From assembly GCA_937874455.1 (NCBI GenBank), contig CALNBE010000066.1, positions 1-10,442 on the forward strand: a stretch of DNA of 10,442 bases, given 5' to 3'. Of this stretch, positions 1 through 5,662 are shown piece by piece (the stretch's first letter is position 1; each line of letters starts with the position of its first letter). The notes under the pieces were generated by a model, which did no database searches, was not told the DNA's origin, and was given only the letters and a program-made list of their open reading frames with translations. The stretch comes from an uncultured Opitutia bacterium. GTDB taxonomy: Bacteria > Verrucomicrobiota > Verrucomicrobiia > Opitutales > UBA953. The position numbers and the translations under genes are program-made.

Positions 1-23
1 AAAATCCTTCCACCTCCCATCCA

Positions 24-45
24 AGCGCGACGAGGATATCGCGCT
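24..45. repeat. Short inverted repeat (hairpin)
   Basis: AGCGCGA (24-30) is the exact reverse complement of TCGCGCT (39-45), leaving an 8-nt loop. No T-run follows, so it is not an obvious terminator. It lies just left of the tandem array and may belong to another repeat phrase cut by the window edge. Function unknown. Confidence 0.4.
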
Positions 46-690
46 CCACCCATTTCCCACCGCACCGCTTTTCCGCTGCTCCCCTTTTCCTCCGCGATCC
101 CAGCCGATCTTTTCAACACCAAGGCACCACGATTTCCCACCAAGCGCACAAAGATTGCGCATTAAAAACATCCCGCGCATCCGTGCCATCCGTGGTTAAA
201 AAACATCCTCATTCCTCCGTGCCCTCCGTGTCCTCCGTGGTTCAACTAAAATCCCACCCATTTTCCTCCGCGCCATTTTCCACGCCCCACTTTCCTTCGC
301 GCCCACATTTTTCCTCCGCGATCTCAGCCGATTTTTCAACACCAAGGCACCACGATTTCCCACCAAGCGCACAAAGATTGCGCATTAAAAACATCCCGCG
401 CATCCGTGCCATCCGTGGTTAAAAAACATCCTCATTCCTCCGTGCCCTCCGTGTCCTCCGTGGTTAAAAAACATCCTCATTCCTCCGTGCCCTCTGTGTC
501 CTCCGTGGTTCAACTAAAATCCCACCCATTTTCCTCCGCACCGATTTTCCGCTGCTCCCCTTTTCCTCCGCGATCCCAGCCGGTTTTTTCAACACCAAGG
601 CACCACGATTTCCCTCCAAGCGCACAAAGATTACGCATTAAAAACATCCCTCTCATCCGTGTCCTCTGTGTCCTCCGTGGTTAAAAAAAC
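46..690. repeat. Degenerate tandem array of long intergenic repeat units
   Basis: Three related units can be read by eye: about 61-268, 269-536 and 537-690, with the tail of an earlier unit at 46-67. Each contains, in order, a CGCACCG-type lead-in, TTTTCCTCCGCGATC, CAGCCG, AACACCAAGGCACCACGATT, AGCGCACAAAGATT, GCATTAAAAACATCC, a run of CCTCCGTGN 9-mers, GTGGTTAAAAAA or GTGGTTCAACTAAA, and then TTTTCCTCCGC leading into the next unit. Units 1 and 3 share the lead-in TTTTCCGCTGCTCCCC; unit 2 has a different one containing TTTCCTTCGCGC. Unit 3 is shortened and the most diverged (TTACGCATT, TCTCATCCGTGTCC). Small open frames in the array have repetitive Ser/Pro/His-rich translations that simply mirror the repeat, so I treat it as non-coding. 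I recall similar CCTCCGTG phrases from intergenic DNA of other environmental bacteria, but could not check this. Confidence 0.85.
419..508. repeat. 45-bp direct tandem duplication inside array unit 2
   Basis: The segment 419-463, starting TTAAAAAACATCCTC and ending TGTCCTCCGTGG, is repeated at 464-508 with one substitution (C at 450, T at 495). Units 1 and 3 carry this segment only once, which accounts for much of the extra length of unit 2. This looks like a recent slippage or unequal-recombination event. Confidence 0.9.
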
Positions 691-802
691 CTCTCACCCA
701 GCCGCCAAGCCGCAGAGGAAAATCCCGCTCATTCTTAATTTTTAATTCATAATTTATCATTCCTAACGCTCATTTCCCCTCCGCGACTTCGCAGTTTGAA
801 AC
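691..802. other. Gene-free spacer with AT-rich patch
   Basis: Between the array and the end of the HIT gene there is a phrase reading GCCGCCAAGCCGCAGAGG, then an AT-rich stretch at about 731-762 (TTCTTAATTTTTAATTCATA and onward) that contrasts with the GC-rich surroundings. No start codon with a believable frame, no T-tailed hairpin and no RNA gene is visible. The patch could be a promoter-like or terminator-like element for the minus-strand HIT transcript, but nothing specific supports this. Confidence 0.5.
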
Positions 803-1150
803 TCAGCCTGGAGGCCAGGCCAGCGGGCGCCCGCCGAGCAAATGCACATGCAGGTGCGGCACCGTTTCCCCGCCGTGCGGACCGTTGTTGATCACCAGCC
901 GGAATCCCTCCGTCAGTTGCAGCTCCCGCGCAATTTTCCCCGCCGTCACCAGCAGGTGCCCGAGCGTCGCGGCATCCTCCGGCGTGCTTTCGCCGACGCG
1001 CGGAATGCGCCGCTTTGGAATCACCAACAGGTGCGTCGGCGCCTGCGGATTGATGTCCCGGATCACAAAGCAAATCTCGTCCTCGTAAACAAACTCCGCC
1101 GGAATTTCCCGGTCGGCGATCTTTTGAAAAAGGGTTTTCGGCGTGCTCAT
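803..1150 (-). CDS. HIT family hydrolase, HINT type
   Basis: A 115-aa cytoplasmic histidine-triad protein. The triad is H99-L-H101-V-H103 within VPHLHVHLLGG. The C-terminus LAWPPG matches the Trp-Pro-Pro-Gly ending typical of the HINT branch, whose members act as purine nucleoside phosphoramidases and release AMP from AMP-lysine-like substrates. The N-terminus TLFQKIADREIPAEFVYED is also typical, and the length is normal for a complete protein. I chose ATG 1150 because the family motif begins about six residues later. An in-frame TTG at 1165 has a GGAGG at proper spacing and would add five residues. It diverges from hisI across 97 bp. The physiological substrate in bacteria is poorly defined and cannot be read from sequence. 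Confidence 0.93.
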   Translation of the reverse strand: MSTPKTLFQKIADREIPAEFVYEDEICFVIRDINPQAPTHLLVIPKRRIPRVGESTPEDAATLGHLLVTAGKIARELQLTEGFRLVINNGPHGGETVPHLHVHLLGGRPLAWPPG

Positions 1151-1162
1151 CGGGCGCGCATC

Positions 1163-1180
1163 CAATGCCTTTTCCTCCGC
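1163..1180 (-). promoter_or_regulatory. Possible ribosome binding site and alternative TTG start for the HIT gene
   Basis: On the minus strand GCGGAGGAAAA (1180-1170) precedes TTG (1165-1163), with 8 nt between GGAGG and TTG. The TTG is in frame with the HIT gene and would add five residues (LDARP read with initiator Met). The same 11-mer is a dispersed motif in this window, so the match to a Shine-Dalgarno sequence may be incidental. Confidence 0.3.
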
Positions 1181-1247
1181 CAGGTCAAAACCAGAACCAT
1201 TTTCTGCCTCGCCTCTTCTGCCGCCGTCGCCACAAAGAAAATCACTT

Positions 1248-1676
1248 ATGTCCCACCACGAACTCGAAGAAGGCACCGCTCTCAATCTCGACTTCACCAA
1301 GCTCCGCAAGGTCATGGCCCAGTGCACCGAGGATGTCATCCCCGCCGTCGCTCAGGATGTCGAAACAGGCGAGGTGCTGATCGTTGGCTACGTCAACCAA
1401 CTCGCGCTCGCCACCGCGCTGCGCGAAAAAATGGCCACCTTCTGGAGCACTTCCCGCAACGAACTTTGGATCAAGGGAAAAACCTCCGGCGATTTCCTCG
1501 CCCTCCAGGAAGTGCGCGTCAACTGCGAGCAAAACTCCGTGCTCTACCGCGTCAAACCAGCCGGCCAGGGTGCCTGCCACACCAAAGGTGCCAATGGCCG
1601 CTCCCGCCTCGGCTGCTATTACCGCCGCCTCAAGGACGACGGCCAGACCCTCGAATTCCGCGAAGGCATGCAATAA
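1248..1676 (+). CDS. hisI: Phosphoribosyl-AMP cyclohydrolase (histidine biosynthesis)
   Basis: A 142-aa HisI domain protein that opens the adenine ring of phosphoribosyl-AMP to give ProFAR, the third step of histidine synthesis, in the cytoplasm. Family blocks are clear: IPAVAQDVETGEVLIVGYVN (31-50), FWSTSRNELWIKGKTSG (65-81) and GACHTK (108-113). Zinc-ligand cysteines fit C93, C110 and C123. The usual DCDxD metal loop, which supplies three Asp ligands, is here N92-C-E-Q-N96, so two Asp are Asn and one is Glu. There is no fused HisE (phosphoribosyl-ATP pyrophosphatase) domain, and no other his gene lies nearby. I chose ATG 1248 because upstream frame sequence is not HisI-like; it has no Shine-Dalgarno. 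It diverges from the HIT gene and ends in a strong terminator. Confidence 0.93.
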   Translation: MSHHELEEGTALNLDFTKLRKVMAQCTEDVIPAVAQDVETGEVLIVGYVNQLALATALREKMATFWSTSRNELWIKGKTSGDFLALQEVRVNCEQNSVLYRVKPAGQGACHTKGANGRSRLGCYYRRLKDDGQTLEFREGMQ

Positions 1677-1710
1677 ACCTTCCGGAAAAACCACCCAAAT
1701 ATCCGCCTTG

Positions 1711-1750
1711 AAAATGGCACGCACGGGAAACCGTCGTGCCATTTTCTTTA
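1711..1750. terminator. Bidirectional intrinsic terminator after hisI
   Basis: AAAATGGCACG-C-ACGG (1711-1726) pairs with CCGT-CGTGCCATTTT (1731-1745) around a GAAA tetraloop (1727-1730), with a single bulged C. The hairpin has A-rich and T-rich feet on either side (ATTTTCTTT on the plus strand; CATTTTC on the minus). It sits 34 nt past the hisI stop and beyond the end of the convergent pseudouridine synthase gene, so it can serve both transcripts. Confidence 0.9.
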
Positions 1751-1776
1751 CCCCACGCCTCAGCCCCAACCCTCAA

Positions 1777-1809
1777 TTTCCTTCGCGCTCTTTCGTGCTC
1801 CTCCGTGGC
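1777..1809. repeat. Degenerate solo fragment of the intergenic repeat phrases
   Basis: TTTCCTTCGCGC (1777-1788) is followed by TCTTTCGTGCTCCTCCGTGG (1789-1808). It resembles the TTTCCTTCGCGC and CCTCCGTGG phrases of the array at 46-690. It lies between the hisI terminator and the end of the convergent gene, so the phrases are not restricted to the array. Confidence 0.6.
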
Positions 1810-1835
1810 AAATTCCGCTCACCCGTCAGCAATTT

Positions 1836-2606
1836 TCACCCGTCCAGCAAGGCTGCAAAACTTTCCGGCAACGGCGACTCCGCCCGGAATTTCTCCTCCC
1901 GGCCTTTCCAAGGGAAAACCAGTTCCAGCGCCGCAGCGTGCAGAAAAAGCCGGTCCGCGCTGCCTGCCGCCACCACCCGGCGATTGAACCCAAAGTCGCC
2001 GTAGGTTTTGTCGCCGACGATCGGCGCGCGATGCGCCGCGCACTGCACGCGCAACTGGTGCGTCCTGCCGGTCAGGGGAAAAAGTTCCAGTAGCGACACC
2101 GGCGCGTCCTTTTTTCCTCCGCTCCGTCGCCAAAGGAAATCCGTCGCCGCGGGAACTCCTCCCGCCCCCACCCCCATGCGCACCGTTGCGCCGATTTTCC
2201 TCCGTGCCAAACGGTCAATCCAGCGTCCGCGCGGGGGCTGCAACCTGCCGCCTTTCACCAGCGCAAAATAGGTTTTGTGCACCTCGTTTTCCTTGAACGC
2301 CTGCCGCACCGCCCGCGCCACTTGCAAATCCGTCGCGCCCAACACCAGCCCGCTGGTGGGCGAGTCAATCCGGTTGAGCAGAAAAACTGTTCGCGTCCCG
2401 CCATCCGCCAAGGGAATGCGGTAGCACTCCCGTTCCAAATCATACGGGGCCCGCACCAGCGCCTGTTTTTCCTCCGCCGGCTGGTTCGGATGCGCCATCA
2501 GCCCCGCTGGTTTTTCAAAGGCAATCAGTCCCGCCGGATGCGTCGCCACCACGCGCACGCCCCGGCCCAACGGCCAGTTTCTTCCCATTTCCTCCGCCGG
2601 ATTCAT
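1836..2606 (-). CDS. RluA-family pseudouridine synthase without S4 domain
   Basis: A 256-aa RNA pseudouridine synthase that isomerises uridine to pseudouridine in rRNA and/or tRNA. The catalytic motif is NRIDSPTSGL with Asp81. Other family blocks are FEKPAGLMAHP (30-40), VHKTYFALVKG (109-119), LTGRTHQLRVQ (178-188) and PIVGDKTYG (195-203). The N-terminal S4 RNA-binding domain found in RluC/RluD is absent, as in the RluA/TruC-like branches; the exact target uridine cannot be assigned. ATG 2606 was chosen because it overlaps the stop of the upstream gene as ATGA, indicating translational coupling; an internal ATG at 2585 is possible. There is no Shine-Dalgarno. It is the last gene of the hemH-maf-tonB-like cluster, ending near a bidirectional terminator. 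A stretch at about 158-166 (WRRSGGKKD) looks like a small insert coded across the TTTTCCTCCGC motif. Confidence 0.92.
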   Translation of the reverse strand: MNPAEEMGRNWPLGRGVRVVATHPAGLIAFEKPAGLMAHPNQPAEEKQALVRAPYDLERECYRIPLADGGTRTVFLLNRIDSPTSGLVLGATDLQVARAVRQAFKENEVHKTYFALVKGGRLQPPRGRWIDRLARRKIGATVRMGVGAGGVPAATDFLWRRSGGKKDAPVSLLELFPLTGRTHQLRVQCAAHRAPIVGDKTYGDFGFNRRVVAAGSADRLFLHAAALELVFPWKGREEKFRAESPLPESFAALLDG

Positions 2607-3838
2607 CGATAGTAAAAGGTGAAACGGCTGCGCTCCCGGTCGCCGATCATCGCCACCATGTCCGCGCGCCAAGCGTCATACGGCGCCCGGATTTCAATCG
2701 CATCGCGGCAGGCATTGGTCGCGGGCGGGCTGGCGGAGGAATAAAGCACCTCGACGTCGGTAACGGTTCCGTCCTTGTGCAGGGTAAAGGCGACCACCAC
2801 TTTTTTGTCCGAACTTTCCCGAATTTTGGCGCGCTCGACAATCTGCCACCAACTGGTCTGCACAATCTCAATCAGGCGCTGGGAATAATCGCCGTACTCG
2901 CTGTAGCGCGCATCCAGCGCCAGCACTCCGGCCTCATTGGTGCCGACGTTGCTGCGGGTCAAAATGCCGGTGGTGCCCGTGCGGGTCAGCTGCGGACGCG
3001 GAGCGGGATCGGGAATGCCGTCGGGCGCGTTTTTTTCCCGCGCCACTTCCACCGCCACGCTCTTTTGCTCCACCAGCCGCCCTTCCTGTTCCCCCGCCCT
3101 TTCCTTGTCAGCGGATTGCTCCGCCAGTTTGGTGCCGTCGCCCTCCGACACCCGTGAATCCACCGGGGCAACTCCGGTATTTTCGCTCACCGCAATGCCC
3201 TTGTCGCCCTCTGGCTTCAACCGCGGTTTTTCCTGCGCGGGATTCGGGCCTTCGGTGCGCCGGGCCAGTTGCATTTCCTTTGCGCCGCCCGTCGTGGACG
3301 GCCCAGGCATGCCGAGGGGTAAGTGCGGACGGGGCTGAAACGCGGGCGGCAGCAGTTCGCGCGGAACGCTGTTCACGATTTTCAAAACATCCTCCAACTC
3401 GCCGTCCACCCGGGGAATGGGCCGGGGGCCGCCCGCGTCCGGCTCCGGCTGCGCGGCCCGCTGAGTCGCCGCCCCGGTGTTGTTGGTCTCCGGCGGCAAA
3501 TTCGTCGGGGCCTCCGGGTTCACTTCCACAAAACGCGGCTTCGGACGGCGCAGGGCCTCCGGGAGCAATTCCTCCGGCACCAGCGTTTTTTCTTCCGGCA
3601 CCAGCATCACCTCGCGTTTCGGCAGCGGCTGCGGATGGATCAGCCCCGCGCCAAATTCCTTTGGCAGCAGCTCCCACAGCAGCAGGTGCAGCAAAAACGT
3701 CAGCGCCACCGCCACCACCCAACGGCCGGTTTCCTTCGCGCGCCTTTCCTCCACCGTCCAGACCAGCGGACGGGTCAGCCAGTGCGCCCGGCCTTGGCAG
3801 ATAGGACGGCGGTGACGGCGATGGACGGTCCTCGGCAT
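2603..3838 (-). CDS. TonB/TolA-like envelope-spanning protein
   Basis: A 411-aa protein with the layout of an energy transducer: a short basic cytoplasmic N-terminus, one transmembrane helix at about 40-58 (WVVAVALTFLLHLLLWELL), a long Pro/Glu-rich periplasmic region (about 70-300) of low complexity, and a compact C-terminal domain from about 310. That domain, with SQRLIEIVQTSWWQIVE, VVVAFTLHKDGTVTDVEVL and a following Ala/Arg-rich helix, fits the TonB_C/TolA C-terminal fold. TonB links the proton motive force, via ExbB/ExbD, to outer-membrane receptors. No exbB/exbD or receptor gene is nearby, so the partner is unknown and a structural or TolA-like role is equally possible. ATG 3838 was preferred; a TTG at 3874, directly after the maf stop, would add 12 residues. 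The stop overlaps the next start by 4 nt. Linker sequence should evolve fast. Confidence 0.8.
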   Translation of the reverse strand: MPRTVHRRHRRPICQGRAHWLTRPLVWTVEERRAKETGRWVVAVALTFLLHLLLWELLPKEFGAGLIHPQPLPKREVMLVPEEKTLVPEELLPEALRRPKPRFVEVNPEAPTNLPPETNNTGAATQRAAQPEPDAGGPRPIPRVDGELEDVLKIVNSVPRELLPPAFQPRPHLPLGMPGPSTTGGAKEMQLARRTEGPNPAQEKPRLKPEGDKGIAVSENTGVAPVDSRVSEGDGTKLAEQSADKERAGEQEGRLVEQKSVAVEVAREKNAPDGIPDPAPRPQLTRTGTTGILTRSNVGTNEAGVLALDARYSEYGDYSQRLIEIVQTSWWQIVERAKIRESSDKKVVVAFTLHKDGTVTDVEVLYSSASPPATNACRDAIEIRAPYDAWRADMVAMIGDRERSRFTFYYR

Positions 3839-3874
3839 GTTCCGCCAGCGTGCCCTTTCCCCTGTGCCGCGCAA

Positions 3875-4480
3875 CTAGGAACGCACCAGCTTGTCCAAGC
3901 CCAGGCGCTCCAGCTCCTCCACCACAAATTCCACCGGCAACCCCATGATGTTCGAAATAGGTCCCTCAAAGGAATCGACGATCAGCTCCCGCCCGTCCTG
4001 GATGCCATAGGCTCCGGCCTTGTCCAGTGGGTTGACGATCTGGAAATATCGGCTGATCACATCGGCGCCCAGAGTTTTAAAAACCACCCGGCTTTTCAGG
4101 CAGTGCTCCTCGAACAGGCCCGCCGACACGCACCGCAGCACCACGCCGGTGTAAACGGTGTGCGTCCGCCCCGACAGTTTTTCCAGCATCCCTCGGGCTT
4201 CCTCCATCGAGGCGGGTTTGTTCAGCACTTCTCCCTCCAGCGCCACCGTGGTGTCCGCCGCCAAAATCAACGCATCAGGGAAACGCTCCGCCAGCGCCTG
4301 CGCCTTGATCCGCGCATTGTGCCGGACCATTTCCTCCGGGTTGCCGTGCGGGTTCTCATCCTCCTCCACGTTGGCCGGGATGATCTCCGGCGAAAATCCC
4401 GCCCGCTCCAGCAATTCGCGGCGCCGCGGCGAGGCCGAGGCGAGGATGAAACGCATCGCGGGGGAATTTTCCTTTTTCAT
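3875..4480 (-). CDS. maf: Maf family nucleoside triphosphate pyrophosphatase (YhdE type)
   Basis: A 201-aa cytoplasmic house-cleaning enzyme that hydrolyses non-canonical or surplus nucleotides to the monophosphate and pyrophosphate. Visible blocks are the N-terminal LASASPRRRELL (13-24), the catalytic Asp76 in AADTTV, NKP (87-89), LSGRTHTVYTGV (102-113) and PLDKAGAYGIQ (151-161), then GPISNIMGLPVE (173-183). DKAGAYGIQ is the signature of the YhdE branch, which prefers dTTP/UTP, and not of YceF (m7GTP). The usual IQG is IQDG here. ATG 4480 overlaps the hemH stop as ATGA; an ATG at 4456 nearer the motif is the alternative. It lies between hemH and the tonB-like gene in one probable operon; Maf is often linked to unrelated housekeeping genes, so no shared pathway is implied. 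Confidence 0.93.
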   Translation of the reverse strand: MKKENSPAMRFILASASPRRRELLERAGFSPEIIPANVEEDENPHGNPEEMVRHNARIKAQALAERFPDALILAADTTVALEGEVLNKPASMEEARGMLEKLSGRTHTVYTGVVLRCVSAGLFEEHCLKSRVVFKTLGADVISRYFQIVNPLDKAGAYGIQDGRELIVDSFEGPISNIMGLPVEFVVEELERLGLDKLVRS

Positions 4481-5505
4481 GATTCGGCAAGCCAGTGGGT
4501 CACTTTGCTCGCCAGAAATTGCACGTAAGCGGGATGGTCATTCAAGCACGGAATTTGCGCAAAGCTTTCTCCGCCCGCATGCAGGAAGGTTTCCTTTCCC
4601 TCCTGGGCAATTTCCTCCAAGGTTTCTAAACAATCCGCAGTGAACGCCGGGCAAATCACCAGCAGTTTTTTCACGCCACGTCCGGGAAGACTTTCCAGCG
4701 TCTCATCGGTGTAGGGCCGAATCCACACCGAGCGCCCCAGCCGCGACTGGAAGGAAATCGTGTGTTGCTCCGGCCGCAATCCGGCTTTCTCCGCAAACAA
4801 CCGCCTCGTCTCGAAACACTGGTGCCGGTAATCCCGCGCCCGCGCCTCCGGCCGGTCGGGACAGCAATCCACCGGTTCCATGCACTCCGGATAATCCGGC
4901 ACTTCCCGTCGCAAGTGCCGCAGCGGCACGCCGTGATAGGAAAACAGCAACTGGTCGAAATCCCCCGCCAACCAGGGTTTCGCCGACTCCACCAAGGCGT
5001 CAATATAACCGGGATCGTTGTAATACGGCGGTAAAATTTTCCTTCGCATCGCCGGAGCCAGCCGGTTCATTTCCTCCTCGATTTTCACCACCACCGTTTC
5101 GTAACTCGACATCGCAAAGTGCGGATACTGCGGCAAAATAAAAACTTCCTCGACCCCGTCGCGCACCATTTCCTCCACCACCCGCGAGCACGATGGCTCG
5201 CCGTAGCGCATCCCGACATACACCTTCACATCCTCCGGCAATTCCTCCGCCAACGCCCGGCGCAACCGCTCCGTGAGCACCAGCAACGGCGCGCCTTCCG
5301 GCATCCAGACTTTCTTGTAAGCCTCCGCCGAGCGCGGGGGGCGTCGGGGCAAAATGATGCAGTTCAGCACAAACCACCGCACCAGCGGATTGCCGTCGAT
5401 CACCCGTTCATCCCCCAAAAACTCCCGCAAATATTCCCGCACATCCGCCACCTCGGTCGATTTCGGAGAACCCAAATTCAAAAGCAACACGCCGCGTTTT
5501 TTCAT
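4477..5505 (-). CDS. hemH: Ferrochelatase (heme synthesis)
   Basis: A 342-aa ferrochelatase, which inserts ferrous iron into a porphyrin (protoporphyrin IX, or coproporphyrin III in the CPD pathway). Family blocks: GVLLLNLGSPKS (5-16), ILPQYPHFAMSSYETV (123-138), the metal-site LLFSYHGVP with His191, HTISFQSRLG (248-257), WIRPYT (261-266) and CPAFTADCLETLEEI with Glu294. Length is normal. Between the His motif and the helix after it lies a cysteine-bearing segment, with C208, C214, C215 and C230, which could hold an iron-sulfur cluster of the kind reported for some bacterial ferrochelatases. ATG 5505 was chosen because the family sequence begins at residue 5; a TTG at 5604 would add 33 unrelated residues. 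It leads the cluster hemH-maf-tonB-like-rluA-like and diverges from the 5663 gene. No other heme gene is in view. Confidence 0.95.
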   Translation of the reverse strand: MKKRGVLLLNLGSPKSTEVADVREYLREFLGDERVIDGNPLVRWFVLNCIILPRRPPRSAEAYKKVWMPEGAPLLVLTERLRRALAEELPEDVKVYVGMRYGEPSCSRVVEEMVRDGVEEVFILPQYPHFAMSSYETVVVKIEEEMNRLAPAMRRKILPPYYNDPGYIDALVESAKPWLAGDFDQLLFSYHGVPLRHLRREVPDYPECMEPVDCCPDRPEARARDYRHQCFETRRLFAEKAGLRPEQHTISFQSRLGRSVWIRPYTDETLESLPGRGVKKLLVICPAFTADCLETLEEIAQEGKETFLHAGGESFAQIPCLNDHPAYVQFLASKVTHWLAES

Positions 5506-5518
5506 CCCCGCAGAGGGG
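5506..5518 (-). promoter_or_regulatory. Small GC hairpin abutting the hemH start
   Basis: In the hemH mRNA sense, CCCC and GGGG flank a 5-nt loop and end directly at the ATG (5505). Such a structure could limit ribosome access, but four base pairs is short, and there is no Shine-Dalgarno for it to mask. The rest of the 157-bp divergent region (5506-5662) holds no promoter I can assign with confidence. Confidence 0.25.
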
Positions 5519-5662
5519 CCGAATCCGTCTCCCTTGTCAAACGAGGAACCCCGGAAACCTCCGGATCCTTCAACGAAAAGCGCATTGTCTTTCGCCAATG
5601 CCAACTATTTACAGTCCTTCGAGGCAGTCAGCCCGATCACCAGGCCCTGCTCAAAAATACCC

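Noticed and set aside
183..684. Two small plus-strand open frames (183-422 and 406-684) with near-identical translations
   Set aside because: Their similarity is only the tandem DNA repeat read in the same frame; composition is Ser/Pro/His-rich low complexity and neither has a ribosome binding site.
46..690. CRISPR array
   Set aside because: Repeats are of uneven length, contain sub-repeats, have no regular unique spacers, and no cas gene is present.
793..821. Hairpin GCCTGG-CCT-CCAGGC and palindrome AGTTTGAAACT at the end of the HIT gene as a terminator
   Set aside because: The hairpin lies within the coding sequence for the conserved WPPG tail, and no U-run follows on the minus strand.
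3154..4528. Long plus-strand frames opposite the tonB-like and maf genes
   Set aside because: Translations are Arg/Gln/His-rich or Pro/Ala-rich without domains; the minus strand carries recognisable proteins with operon overlaps.
5585..5611. Possible plus-strand promoter TTGTCT - 15 nt - TATTTA upstream of the 5663 gene
   Set aside because: Both boxes are weak, the spacing is short, and the promoter consensus of this organism is unknown.
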